Below are positions 1-10,200 of a stretch of DNA of 64,000 nt, in pieces. The DNA is from Falsiroseomonas sp050563545 (GTDB lineage Bacteria > Pseudomonadota > Alphaproteobacteria > Acetobacterales > Acetobacteraceae), in NCBI RefSeq assembly GCF_050563545.1, contig NZ_JBNXUM010000006.1, forward strand, positions 1 through 64,000. Direction: 5' to 3'. The notes below the pieces were generated by a model that was given only the letters and a program-made list of their open reading frames with translations, searched no databases and had not been told where the DNA came from. The stretch's first letter is position 1; each line of letters starts with the position of its first letter. A program made the position numbers and the translations under genes.

Positions 1-1
1 C

Positions 2-676
2 CGCCCGCGGACCATCCACGACTTCTACGGCTTCCCCGATGAGCTCTTCGCCTTCGACTATCCCGCACCCGGCCTGCCCGAACTGGCCGGCGAAGTGGCC
101 GAGGTCGTGAAGCCTCTGTGGGTTGGCGCCGACCGCGACCAATGGGGTCTCGACCACGGCACGTGGAGCGTGCTGGCGCACATCTTCCCGAAGGCCGATG
201 TCCCGGTCGTCCAGCTGTCGATCAACGCCCTGAAGCCGCTCGGCTACCACCTCGATCTCGCCGCCAGGCTGAACGCGCTGCGCAAGCGCGGGGTGATGAT
301 CGTCTCGAGCGGCAACGTCGTGCACAACCTGCGGCGGATCGAATGGAACCGCCCGGAGGCCGGTGCTGACTGGGCCCATCGGTTCGACGACATGGTGGCC
401 CGCCAGATGACCGAAGCGCCCGCCGACATCCTGAAGGCGGTCGAGCATCCGGATTATCACCTGGCCGTCCCGACGCCCGACCATTTCGTCCCGCTGCTCT
501 ACACCGCGGGACTCGCCGCGGTGGACAACGATGCCCGGCCGCTGCTGCGCGGCTATGCCATGGGGTCGCTCTCGATGACCTGCTATGGCGTGGGAATGGC
601 CGGCGCTGCTTGCGAGGAAGCGGCTGGGGCCGCCCCGTTGCCGGAGGGCGTGCCGCCAGACCAGACCAACATCTAG
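2..676 (+). CDS. ygiD: 4,5-DOPA dioxygenase extradiol-like protein (YgiD/LigB family), 5' truncated
   Basis: Class III extradiol ring-cleavage dioxygenase of the YgiD type, a cytosolic metal enzyme that opens catechol rings such as L-DOPA. The open frame runs in from the window edge, so the start and the first metal-binding His are missing; about 224 codons are visible. Conserved family blocks are the DFYGFP segment near the edge, WGLDHGTWSVL (a metal-ligand His region), the VQLSIN strand, and VSSGNVVHNLR. The tail, rich in Ala, Gly and Pro, is degenerate. A perfect 18-bp stem-loop begins at the stop codon and separates it from the convergent histidine kinase gene. Family assignment is firm; the natural substrate is not known. 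Confidence 0.85.
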   Translation, partial: RPRTIHDFYGFPDELFAFDYPAPGLPELAGEVAEVVKPLWVGADRDQWGLDHGTWSVLAHIFPKADVPVVQLSINALKPLGYHLDLAARLNALRKRGVMIVSSGNVVHNLRRIEWNRPEAGADWAHRFDDMVARQMTEAPADILKAVEHPDYHLAVPTPDHFVPLLYTAGLAAVDNDARPLLRGYAMGSLSMTCYGVGMAGAACEEAAGAAPLPEGVPPDQTNI

Positions 677-715
677 ACCCGTATCGGGCTGACTGTCGTC
701 AGCCCGATACGGGTC
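676..715. terminator. Perfect 18-bp stem-loop between convergent genes
   Basis: Arms at 676-693 and 698-715 are exact reverse complements, with a TGTC loop. The hairpin starts on the last base of the upstream stop codon and sits between two convergent genes, so it probably ends transcription in both directions. No U-tract follows on either strand. It is unlike the CCCTC palindromes elsewhere in the window. Confidence 0.6.
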
Positions 716-760
716 CAGCTTTCCCTGGCCCTGCGATTCACGGCCCGGCGTCATCGCGGC

Positions 761-2548
761 CTAATGGGCGCGGGCCAGCGTCTCCTCGATCGCCGCACCC
801 AGCCCGTCCTGGCCGAAGGGCTTGCTAAGCGGCGTGACGTCGCGCGGCGCCGCCGCGGGCAGCTCGTCATAGCCGGTGGCCAGGATCACCGGCAGCCCCG
901 GCCGCAGCCGGCGCACCGCCTCGGTCAGCTCGATGCCCGACATCCCGGGCATGCCGTAATCCGTCACGACGAGGTCCACCGCCAGGCCGGATTCCAGGCT
1001 CTCCAGCGCCGGGCGGCCGCCATCGGCCTCCACCACGGCATGGCCGAGCTCCTCCAGCATCCCCGCCGTGCTCGCCAGCACCAGGGGGTCGTCGTCCACC
1101 AGCAGCACCTGCAGCCGCCGTGACGGCGCGGCGGGGGCGGGCACGGCGCGCTCCACCGCCGGCGCCGCGGGCTCGGCGCGGCGCAGCCAGAGCTCGGCGG
1201 TCGTTCCCTGCCCCGGGCGGGACTTCAGCACCAGCCTGCCCTGGGACTGCGCGGCTAGCCCATAGACCATGGACAGGCCGAGCCCCGTGCCCTTGCCCGG
1301 GCCCTTGGTGGTGAAGAAGGGCTCCGCCGCGCGCGCCAGCGTCGCCGCGTCCATGCCCGTGCCGTGGTCGATCACGGCCAGTACGACATAGGTGCCTGGC
1401 GCGAGGCCCGGCACCGCGGTCGCCTCCTCCGCCCGCGCCGCGACGCGGATCTCGCCGGGCTCGGGCATCGCGTCGCGCGCGTTGAGCACGAGGTTCAGCA
1501 GCGCGAGCTCGAGCTGCACGGGATCGGCCAGCGCCGGCGGCAGGCTCGGCGGCACCTCCAGCACCACGCGATAGGGCGGCCCGGCGGAGCGTCGCAGCAG
1601 CTCCGCCATGCCCTCCAGCAGCGTCCCGACATCCACCGCTTCCGGCCTCAGCACCTGCCGGCGGGAGAAGGCCAGCAGCCGCTGCGTCAGCGCGGCGCCG
1701 CGCCGCCCCCCGGCCGCCGCGTTGTCGAGCAGCCGCAGCGCCTTCGCGTCGTCCGGCGGCAGGCGGCGCCGCAGCAGGGCGAGGCTGCCCATCACCGCGG
1801 TCAGCAAATTGTTGAAGTCGTGCGCGATGCCGCCCGTCAGCTGGCCGAGCGCCTCCATCTTCTGGGCCTGGTGCAGGCTCTCCGCGGTGGCGCGGTGCTC
1901 CTCCGCCTCGCGCCGCAGTTCGGCCCGCGCCTCGGCCAGCTCGTGCGACTGGCGGTGCAGGTCGCGCCGCATCCGCGCGAAGGTCGCGAATTGCTGGGCG
2001 AAGCGCCGCGCCGCGGCGGCCAGCGCGGCCAGGAAGACCAGGATCATCGCCGCGGCGGCGATGGACTGGGACGTGCCCTCCATCGCGTAGCGCAGCGCGA
2101 TCGGCAGCCCGGCGGGCAGGATGAAGGCGAGCACCGCGTCGGGCCTGGCGTGGTGCAGCGCGACAGCGCCGGTGCACATGCCCCCGACCACGAAGACCCA
2201 GAAGAGCTGCTGCGTCTCGCTGTCCGGCCAGAGCAGCGCCGCCCCGACGCCCCAGGCCGCGCCGGCGAAGGCGGCGGCGGCCATCGCAGCGCGGGCCCAG
2301 CGCCCGGGCTGCTCCGGCGCGCGGCGGTCGCCGCGATGCGCCCCCCACAGGCCGAGCCGCACCAGGCAGGCCGCCACCATCACGCCGAGCCAGGCGAGCA
2401 GCCCGCCCGTGGGCCGGCCGCCGGAGACGACCAGGGCCAGCATCGCCGCATTCGCCAGCGCCACCGTCGCGGCGAGCGGCAGCTGGCCATAGATCGCCGA
2501 GACCTGCGCAGCCTCGACCTCCGGGTCCGGGGGGCCGGTCGCCGTCAT
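761..2548 (-). CDS. Hybrid sensor histidine kinase/response regulator
   Basis: Membrane-bound hybrid kinase of 595 aa. The N-terminal 190 residues hold about five or six hydrophobic segments and no obvious PAS domain. A short coiled region (about 195-230) leads to the dimerisation/phosphoacceptor helix with AHDFNN (His243). The HATPase domain shows the N box LLNLVLNARDAMP (about 350), DHGTGMD (394-400) and KGTGLGLS (419-426). A C-terminal receiver (about 479-593) has the acidic pair VDDD, phospho-acceptor Asp530 in TDYGMPG and Lys576. The attached receiver suggests phosphorelay to an Hpt protein or feedback on the kinase. No separate regulator gene adjoins it and the signal is unknown. It is divergent from the DUF1810 gene. 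Confidence 0.9.
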   Translation of the reverse strand: MTATGPPDPEVEAAQVSAIYGQLPLAATVALANAAMLALVVSGGRPTGGLLAWLGVMVAACLVRLGLWGAHRGDRRAPEQPGRWARAAMAAAAFAGAAWGVGAALLWPDSETQQLFWVFVVGGMCTGAVALHHARPDAVLAFILPAGLPIALRYAMEGTSQSIAAAAMILVFLAALAAAARRFAQQFATFARMRRDLHRQSHELAEARAELRREAEEHRATAESLHQAQKMEALGQLTGGIAHDFNNLLTAVMGSLALLRRRLPPDDAKALRLLDNAAAGGRRGAALTQRLLAFSRRQVLRPEAVDVGTLLEGMAELLRRSAGPPYRVVLEVPPSLPPALADPVQLELALLNLVLNARDAMPEPGEIRVAARAEEATAVPGLAPGTYVVLAVIDHGTGMDAATLARAAEPFFTTKGPGKGTGLGLSMVYGLAAQSQGRLVLKSRPGQGTTAELWLRRAEPAAPAVERAVPAPAAPSRRLQVLLVDDDPLVLASTAGMLEELGHAVVEADGGRPALESLESGLAVDLVVTDYGMPGMSGIELTEAVRRLRPGLPVILATGYDELPAAAPRDVTPLSKPFGQDGLGAAIEETLARAH

Positions 2549-2600
2549 CGTCCCTTCCGCAGGGTGATGCAGGCAGGTCTACACCGCCTGGGGCGCGATA

Positions 2601-2625
2601 TGGTATACAATCATTTGGCGATTGT
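2601..2625. promoter_or_regulatory. Two overlapping small palindromes in a divergent intergenic region
   Basis: Between the divergent histidine kinase and DUF1810 genes, TGGTATACAA (2601-2610) has a GTATAC core like GntR-family operators. It overlaps an inverted repeat ACAATC-N7-GATTGT (2607-2612 with 2620-2625). The block is AT-rich for this genome. A regulator site is plausible, but no regulator is encoded nearby. Confidence 0.3.
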
Positions 2626-2690
2626 TCAGACGCCGAATGCGCGCCACGCGTCTGATCCGCTGGGCGTGCGAAGCGGCCTAGGATGGCGCC

Positions 2691-3131
2691 GTGCCTGACG
2701 ACGACCCCTTCGACCTCGCCCGCTTCCTTGACGCCCAGGCCCCGGCGATGGCGGCCGTGACGCGCGAACTGTCGGAGGGGCGCAAGCGCACGCACTGGAT
2801 GTGGTTCGTCTTTCCGCAACTGCGCGGCCTCGGCCACAGCGCCATGGCGCAGCGATACGGCATCGCGTCCCGCGCGGAGGCCGAGGCCTATTGGCGGCAT
2901 TCCGTGCTGGGGCCGCGGCTGGCGATGTGCACCGCGCTGGTCAACCGGGCGGAGGGCGCGACGCTGCGCGAGGTGCTGGGCAGCCCGGATGACATGAAGT
3001 TCCAGGCCTGCGTCACGCTCTTCGCCGCGGTCGCGCCGGAGGAGGTCGGCTTCCTGCAGGCGCTGTCCCGCTGGTTCGGCGGCGAGCCGCATGGGGCGAC
3101 GCTGGCGCTGCTCGGCTCTCCGCAGGGTTGA
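2691..3131 (+). CDS. DUF1810 domain-containing protein
   Basis: Small cytosolic protein of 146 aa that fills a whole DUF1810 domain (also labelled calpastatin-like in databases). Typical blocks are DPFDLARFLDAQ, the RKRTHWMWFVFPQL motif, GLGHSAMAQRYGI, and a C-terminal DMKFQACVTLF segment. No enzymatic activity is established for the family. The start is a GTG at 2691 with only a weak Shine-Dalgarno. It lies 69 bp upstream of accD on the same strand, in the place trpA often occupies before accD-folC in alphaproteobacteria. Confidence 0.8.
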   Translation: MPDDDPFDLARFLDAQAPAMAAVTRELSEGRKRTHWMWFVFPQLRGLGHSAMAQRYGIASRAEAEAYWRHSVLGPRLAMCTALVNRAEGATLREVLGSPDDMKFQACVTLFAAVAPEEVGFLQALSRWFGGEPHGATLALLGSPQG

Positions 3132-3200
3132 CCCCCGGCCCCCCGCGCCCCTACTCCGGGCGGCCGCCCGGGCCACCCCCGGCGCGGTGCGAGGGACGCG

Positions 3201-4126
3201 ATGAACTGGATCTCCGACTGGGCCCTGCCCAAGATCAAGGGGCTGCTGGGCGGACCGCGGGAAGTGCCGGAGAACCTCTGGCACAAATGCCCGGCCTGCG
3301 AGCAGATGATCTTCCACCGCGACCTCGAGCGGAACCTGATGGTCTGCACGAATTGCGGCCATCACATGCGCCTCTCGGCCCAGGCCCGCATCAAGGCCAC
3401 GATGGACGACGGCTGGTCACGCATCGAGCTGCCGAAGTCGCCCGCCGACCCGCTGCGCTTCCGCGACCAGCGCCGCTATTCCGAACGCCTGAAGGACGCC
3501 CAGGCCAAGAACGCGATGGACGATGCGGTCGTCGTGGCGCAGGGCTCGATCGAGGGCCGCAAGGCCGTCGTCGCCGCCTTCGAGTTCAGCTTCATGGGCG
3601 GGTCCATGGGCGCGGGCGTGGGCGAGGCGATCGTCACCGCCGCCAAGCTCGCGGTGCTGCAGGACGCGCCGCTGATCGTCTTCACCGCCTCTGGCGGGGC
3701 GCGCATGCAGGAAGGCACGATCAGCCTGATGCAGATGCCGCGCACCGTCATCGCGACGCGGCTGGTGAAGGAAGCCGGCCTGCCCTTCATCGTCTGCCTC
3801 TGCGATCCCACGACCGGCGGCGTGACCGCGAGCTTCGCGATGCTCGGCGACATCCAGATCGCCGAGCCCGGCGCGCTGATCGGCTTCGCCGGCGCGCGCG
3901 TCATCGAGCAGACCGTGCGCGAGAAGCTGCCCGAAGGTTTCCAGCGCGCGGAATACCTGTTGGAGCACGGCATCCTCGACATGGTGGTCAAGCGCCATGA
4001 CATGCGCGCCACGCTGGCGCGCCTGATCTCGCTCCTGCGGGAGAAGCTGCCGCCGGTGGTCGACACGCCGGAGCCGCTGCCCGCGTTGCCCGCGCCCGAA
4101 CCCGTTGCAGAGGCTCCCAAGCCCGC

Positions 4127-4130
<4 letters not shown>
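3201..4130 (+). CDS. accD: Acetyl-CoA carboxylase carboxyltransferase subunit beta
   Basis: Beta subunit of the carboxyltransferase half of acetyl-CoA carboxylase, which moves the carboxyl group from biotin-BCCP to acetyl-CoA to make malonyl-CoA for fatty acid synthesis. The 309-aa protein has the N-terminal four-cysteine zinc ribbon (Cys30, Cys33, Cys49, Cys52) followed by a crotonase-type fold with SGGARMQEG and the oxyanion-hole region DPTTGGVTASF. Length is normal; the Pro/Ala-rich tail (about 285-309) is typical. The stop overlaps the folC start (GTGA), so the two are translationally coupled, as in most alphaproteobacteria. Confidence 0.97.
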
Positions 4131-5422
<1,292 letters not shown>

Positions 5423-5424
5423 CC

Positions 5425-5522
5425 CCCTCCCCATCCCTCCCCCGCGACAGCGGGGGAGGGGGAAGAACGGCGCTGCGGGACATTGCCGTCCCCCGCGGTT
5501 GCGGGGGAGGGTTGGGAGGGGG
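5425..5522. repeat. Inverted pair of CCCTCCCCC palindromes
   Basis: First unit: an 11-bp perfect stem, 5435-5445 with 5450-5460, loop GACA. Second unit in opposite orientation: a 7-bp stem, 5490-5496 with 5501-5507, loop GGTT, then GAGGGTTGGGAGGGG. The pair fills the gap between convergent folC and the sugar dehydrogenase gene and may act as a two-way terminator. Sister copies occur at about 10743, 13930, 21067, 41163, 49473 and 62431. Confidence 0.8.
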
Positions 5523-5546
5523 CCACTTCACCCCGCCCCCGCCCCA

Positions 5547-6779
5547 CTACGGCGTCAGCCGCAACACCCGCCCCTGCCGCTCATCCGTCAGGATCAGCAG
5601 CGACCCGTCCGCGGCGACCACCACGTCGCGCATCCGGATACGGCGGTCGAAGAGCAGCCGCTCCTCGCCGACCACGCGGTCGCCCTCCGTCGCCAGCCTC
5701 ACCAGCCCCGGCGCGTTCAGCGCAGCGACGAACAGGCTGCCGCGCCAGCCCGGGAAGGCCGCGGCGTCGTAGAAGGCGATGCCCGACGGGCTGAAATTCC
5801 GCCCGGGCTCCCAGGCCGCCAGCGGGTCCTCGATCCCCGGTGCGGAGCGATGCCCGTTGCCGACGGGGCTGCGGTCGTAGTTCAGCCCGTGGCTGACCAG
5901 CGGCCAGCCATAGTTGCGGCCCGGCCGGATGAGGTTCACCTCGTCGCCGCCCAGCGCGCCGAACTCCGCCTCCCACAGGCTCCCGGTCCAGGGGTTCACC
6001 GCCAGCCCCTGGGGGTGGCGATGGCCATAGGACCAGATCTCCGGCCGCGCGTCCGACCGCCCGGCGAAGGGATTGTCGCGCGGCACCCGCCCGTCCCGCG
6101 TCAGCCGGATGACCTTCCCCGCAAGGTCCGCCAGGTCCTGCGCGCGCCTGGGGTCCACCTGGCGCTCACCCGTCGAGAGATAGAGGTGCCCGTCCCGCCC
6201 GAAGACGATGCGGCAGCCGAAGTGGTTGCGGCCGACGAACTGCGGCGGGCCGGCATCCAGCACCACCGCGACATCGGTCAGCGCCGCCATGTCGGGCGAC
6301 AGCCGCGCGCGCCACAGCCGGGTCAATGCCCCCCGCTGCACCAGCACGGCGCCACAGAAGAAGACCTCCCGGCTGGTCGCGAAATCAGGGGTGAGGGCGA
6401 TGCCGAGCAGCCCGCCCTGGCTCTCCGCCAGGACCTCCGGCACGTCGGCAAGCGGCGCGGAAACGGCGCCGTCGCGGCCGACCAGGCGCATCCGCCCCGG
6501 CCGTTCCGTCACCAGCAGCCGGCCATCCGGCAGCACCGCCGCGCCCCAGGGATACTCGAGCCCGGTGGCGAAGGTCGTGACGCGGAAGGCGGCGCGCTCG
6601 CTGCGCACCACCTCGCCCCGCTGGGCAAAGGCCGGCGGCGCGAGCGCGAGTAGACCGGCAAGGAGAAGTAGTATCGTGCCCTCGAGCGCCGGGCGGCGGC
6701 TCCGCCGCCTTGGCTCGCCGCACCGGCGGCGGGCCGCGTTCGAGGCCTCGGCCAGCGACGCTGGCCGCAGGTCAGGCAT
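5547..6779 (-). CDS. PQQ-dependent sugar dehydrogenase (glucose/sorbosone dehydrogenase family), exported
   Basis: Soluble beta-propeller quinoprotein of the GSDH/sorbosone dehydrogenase family (about 410 aa), expected to oxidise aldoses or similar substrates in the periplasm. Family blocks include LEYPWGAAVLPDGRLLVTER, SQGGLLGIALTPDF, the PQ-binding region FGRDGHLYLSTGE, and SYGHRHPQGLAVNPWTG with the catalytic His. The start is ATG 6779, because GGAGGGG lies 4 nt upstream; a GTG at 6797 overlapping the trxA stop is less likely. Odd feature: after Met-Pro-Asp the next 30 or so residues, Arg/Ala-rich, are encoded by a dispersed four-hairpin repeat. The hydrophobic signal core TILLLLAGLLALAPPAFAQ follows only after that, so the signal peptide has a long foreign n-region. 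Confidence 0.85.
   Translation of the reverse strand: MPDLRPASLAEASNAARRRCGEPRRRSRRPALEGTILLLLAGLLALAPPAFAQRGEVVRSERAAFRVTTFATGLEYPWGAAVLPDGRLLVTERPGRMRLVGRDGAVSAPLADVPEVLAESQGGLLGIALTPDFATSREVFFCGAVLVQRGALTRLWRARLSPDMAALTDVAVVLDAGPPQFVGRNHFGCRIVFGRDGHLYLSTGERQVDPRRAQDLADLAGKVIRLTRDGRVPRDNPFAGRSDARPEIWSYGHRHPQGLAVNPWTGSLWEAEFGALGGDEVNLIRPGRNYGWPLVSHGLNYDRSPVGNGHRSAPGIEDPLAAWEPGRNFSPSGIAFYDAAAFPGWRGSLFVAALNAPGLVRLATEGDRVVGEERLLFDRRIRMRDVVVAADGSLLILTDERQGRVLRLTP
6676..6779. repeat. Four-hairpin dispersed element, copy 1 (inside a coding region)
   Basis: Element of about 97 bp. Hairpins: I GGCGGCG/CGCCGCC (loop GCTC), II CGCCG/CGGCG (loop CAC), III GGCCGC/GAGGCC (loop GTTC, one mismatch), IV GGCCAGC/GCTGGCC (loop GAC). 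The linker CCTTGGCTCGCCG and the tail GCAGG match copies 2 and 3. The copy is read in the minus direction as codons 4 to about 35 of the sugar dehydrogenase, without breaking the frame. Confidence 0.85.
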
Positions 6780-6793
6780 GCGGCCCCTCCGTA

Positions 6794-7123
6794 TCACCCG
6801 ACGGCGCGCGAGACCCAGTCCTTCAGCGCGCTCTTCGGCAGCGCGCCGACCTTGGTGTCCACGGGCTTGCCGTCCTTGAACAGGATCATCGTGGGGATGC
6901 CGCGCACCGCATAATCGTTCGGCGTCATCGGGTTGTCGTCGATATTCACCTTCGCGATGGTCAGCTTGCCCTCATACTCCTTGGCGATCTCGTCGAGGAT
7001 CGGGGCCACCATCCGGCAGGGGCCGCACCACTCCGCCCAGAAATCCACCAGCACGGGGCCGGAGGCATCCAGCACGTCCTGCTTGAAGCTGTCGTCGGTG
7101 ACGGCCTTGGTCAGCTCGCTCAT
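6794..7123 (-). CDS. trxA: Thioredoxin
   Basis: Cytosolic thiol-disulfide reductant of 109 aa, normal length. Active site WCGPC at 32-36, conserved FWAEWCGPCR context, Asp in the VNIDDNP strand, and cis-Pro in GIPTMILF. It follows addA on the same strand with a 93-bp gap, the usual alphaproteobacterial order addB-addA-trxA. Its stop lies just upstream of the sugar dehydrogenase start, so the two are probably co-transcribed. Confidence 0.97.
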   Translation of the reverse strand: MSELTKAVTDDSFKQDVLDASGPVLVDFWAEWCGPCRMVAPILDEIAKEYEGKLTIAKVNIDDNPMTPNDYAVRGIPTMILFKDGKPVDTKVGALPKSALKDWVSRAVG

Positions 7124-7216
7124 CGCGGGTCTCCACGTCCGGCCAGGGGGGTGGTTCGGCCGGACTCGCTTGGTGGCAAGATCGTGGCGCCGGGCGGCCG
7201 GGTCAAGCGAAGCCCG

Positions 7217-10200
7217 TCATGCGCCCGGCGCATGGGCATCGAGCAATCCGTCCGGCAACCGCATGAATCGCGCACCATAGGTCCAGACCAGCGCGCAATC
7301 CACCGCGCGGCCGGGGAAGGCCAGCCTTAGCACCGCGCGGTAGGCCGCCATCTGCCGGAGATAGAGCGGCTGGACCTCGTCGAGCGTCGCCGGCGGCGGC
7401 CGGTTCGTCTTGTAGTCCAGCACCAGCACCCGCTCCGGCGTTACCAGCAGCCGGTCCACCTGGCCGCTGACCAGGCGGGTGCCGAGCCGGCCGGCGATCG
7501 GCGCCTCCGCCAGGCTGCCCGGGCCGAGCGCCGCCGCGACCTCCGGCACCGCGAGGAGCGCCATGACCTCGGCCAGGGTCTCGGCCTGCTGGCCCTCGTC
7601 CAACCCATGGCCGGGCCGCGCGAGGAAGCGGCGCGCGGCCGCCTCCCGCATCGCCGGCGCCTGTTCCGGTAGGTGCTGGAGCAGCGCGTGGATCAGGCGG
7701 CCGCGGCGGAAGCGCTGGCCCGTCGGGTCGGCCTTGCCGTGCGGCGCGGCTGCCGGCGTCTCGTCCTCGGCGGGGATTGCGGAGGGCGAGAGCACCTCCG
7801 CCCCGGCCTCGGCCGCCGCCGGGCGGCGCGCCCAGTCCGGCAGTTCCGCGGGATCGGGCGGCGGGCGGTCGCCGCCATCGTCCTTCGGGGCGGCGGTCTG
7901 CCCGCAATCGTGCCGCAGCAGCGGCGCCGCGGCGAAGCGGCAATCCGCCGGTGCGCCGAAGCCTGCATGGTCGAAGGCGAATTCGGCCGCATCGAGCCGC
8001 CGGAATCCCTGCTCGACCAGGTCGTACCAGCAGCCTTCGCGCCAGGGCCTGTCCTTCGGCGCCTGCTTCTGCCAGCCGCAGACCAGCAGCCGGTCCTCCG
8101 CCCGCGTCAGCGCGACATAGAGAAGGCGATGCTCCTCTTCCGCCCGCGCGCGCTTCTCGGCCTCCAGCAGGGTCGCGTAGGCCGGCGCATGCGCGTCCTT
8201 GCGCGGCGCCCAGAGCGGCAGCGGCGCCGCGCCTTCCATGTGCCAGCGCACGCTGCCGTCGTCCCGCCCGCGCGAGACGGTGTCGGGCATGATCACGACC
8301 GGCGCCTGCAGCCCCTTGGCGTTGTGCACGGTCATCACGCGCACCGCGTCGCCGGCACCTTCCTGCTCCCGCTTGACCTCGGCGCCGCCGCGGCGGAGCC
8401 ATTGCACGAAGCCCTGCAGCCCCGGCGGGTGGCGGCGCTCATGGTCCAGCGCGGCGTTGAGCAGTTCGTCCAGCGGGTCCGCGGCATCGGGGCCGAGCCG
8501 CGCGAGCAGGCGTTCGCGCCCGCGATGCTCGCCCAGCACCTCGGCCAGCAGCGCATGCGGCGTGACGAGGTCCGCGCGGTTCATCAGCCCCGCCAGCCAG
8601 TCCGCCGCCCGGCCTTCCGGCGTGTCCGCGCCGCGCTCCTGCGCGAGCCGCCCCCAGAGGCTGCCCGTGCGGTTATGGGCGAGGGCGAAAAGCTGGTCGT
8701 CGCTGAAGCCGACCAGCGGCGACTTCAGCACCGCGGCAAGCTGCAGGTCGTCATCCGGCAGCAGCAGCACGTCGCAGAGCGCCAGCAGGTCCTGTACCGC
8801 GATCTGCTCCGCGAGCCGGATGCGGTCCGCGCCGCCGACGGGGATGCCCTTCTCCTTCAGCGCGCGCAGCAGGTAGGGCACGAGCCGCGCTCGCTTGCGG
8901 ACCAGGATCAGGATATCGCCCGCCCGCATCGGACGCCCGCGCGACGGCAGCATCTCCCCGCTGTCGAGCCAATGGCGGATGCGCGCGGCGACCGCCCTGG
9001 CGAGCATGGCGTCGGCACCGGTCGTGCTCCCGGGCTGCTCCGGCACCTCCCAGGGCGGCGGCGGGTCGGTGGGGGCTGCTTCCAGCATCGGCCACAGCTC
9101 GACGCAGCCGGCATGGCCGGTGCGGTCGGGGCGGTGCTCCAGCGCAGCACCTGGCTCCACCACGCCGTCGCGCGCGGCGCCGTCCTTGAAGACCGCGTCC
9201 ACCAGCGCGAGCACCGGCGCGGTGGAGCGGAAGGACACCTTGAGCTGCACGTCGCGCAGCTCCGCATGGATGGCCTCGCAGCGTTCGGCGAAATGCGTCT
9301 TCCAGCGCGCGAAGCCGGCGGCGTCGGCGCCCTGGAAGCCGTAGATGGATTGCTTGACGTCGCCGACCGCGAAGATGGTGCGGATCGGCTGCCCGCCGCG
9401 CCGTTCGCTTGCGCCGCGAGCGTTCCGCTCGACCCCCTGCCCCGCGAAGAACTCCTCCGTCAGCGCCGCGGCGATGCCCCATTGCGCGGGGTTGCTGTCC
9501 TGCGCCTCGTCGAGCAGCACGTGTTCCAGCCCGCCGTCGAGCTTGTAGAGCACCCAGGCCGAGCCGGGATCCTGCAGCACGCGCTGCGCCGACAGGATCA
9601 GGTCGTCATAGTCCATCAGCCCGCGGGAGAGCTTGCGCGCGGCATAGCCATGCAGCACCGGCGCGCCGAGGCCGAGCAGCGCGCGCGTCGCCGACAGCAG
9701 CCGGCAGGCGCGGCGGCGGCCTTCGATCTCCGCGACGCGCTCGGCCTCGGCCTGCATCGCGGCGAGCACGCGGGCGTAGTTGTTCTTCCCCACGCCCTGC
9801 GTGACGAGGAACTTCGCGGTGTAGGCCGTGCCCTTCTCCGTCAGGAAGATCCTGCTCCACGCGCCCCAATGCGCCGCGCGCAGCGGCTCGGCCCGCGCTA
9901 GCCACTCCAGGATCTGCTGCGCACGGTTCCGGTCGCTTTCCGTGCGGCTCATCGCCTTGAGCTGCGCGATCCCGATGAGATCGGGTACTCCCGCGCAGGC
10001 CTGCGCGATCAGCCCGCCCTCATGCGGGTCGTCCAGCCCCAGCAACTCGCCGATCGCGCCGCACAGCCCGTCCAGCGTGTTGCCGTGGTGGCGCAGCGCG
10101 GCGGCGAGCCTCTCGCGGTTGCGCGTCAGCGCGGCGACGAGTTCCGCGAAGCCGGACGGCGGCACCAGGCTGGCCAGCGCATCCAGCGCCTCGCTCGTGG

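Noticed and set aside
676..715. Attachment site or inverted-repeat end of a mobile element
   Set aside because: One perfect hairpin at a convergent gene end with no second copy or integrase; a terminator explains it better.
867..3365. Long minus-strand open frame (832 codons) across the kinase and the DUF1810 gene
   Set aside because: Arg/Gly/Ala-rich composition with no family motif, in another frame over two genes with recognisable domains; a GC-rich shadow.
7673..9901. 742-codon plus-strand frame over addA
   Set aside because: Antisense to the conserved helicase motifs of addA, no start signal, composition typical of the antisense of high-GC genes.
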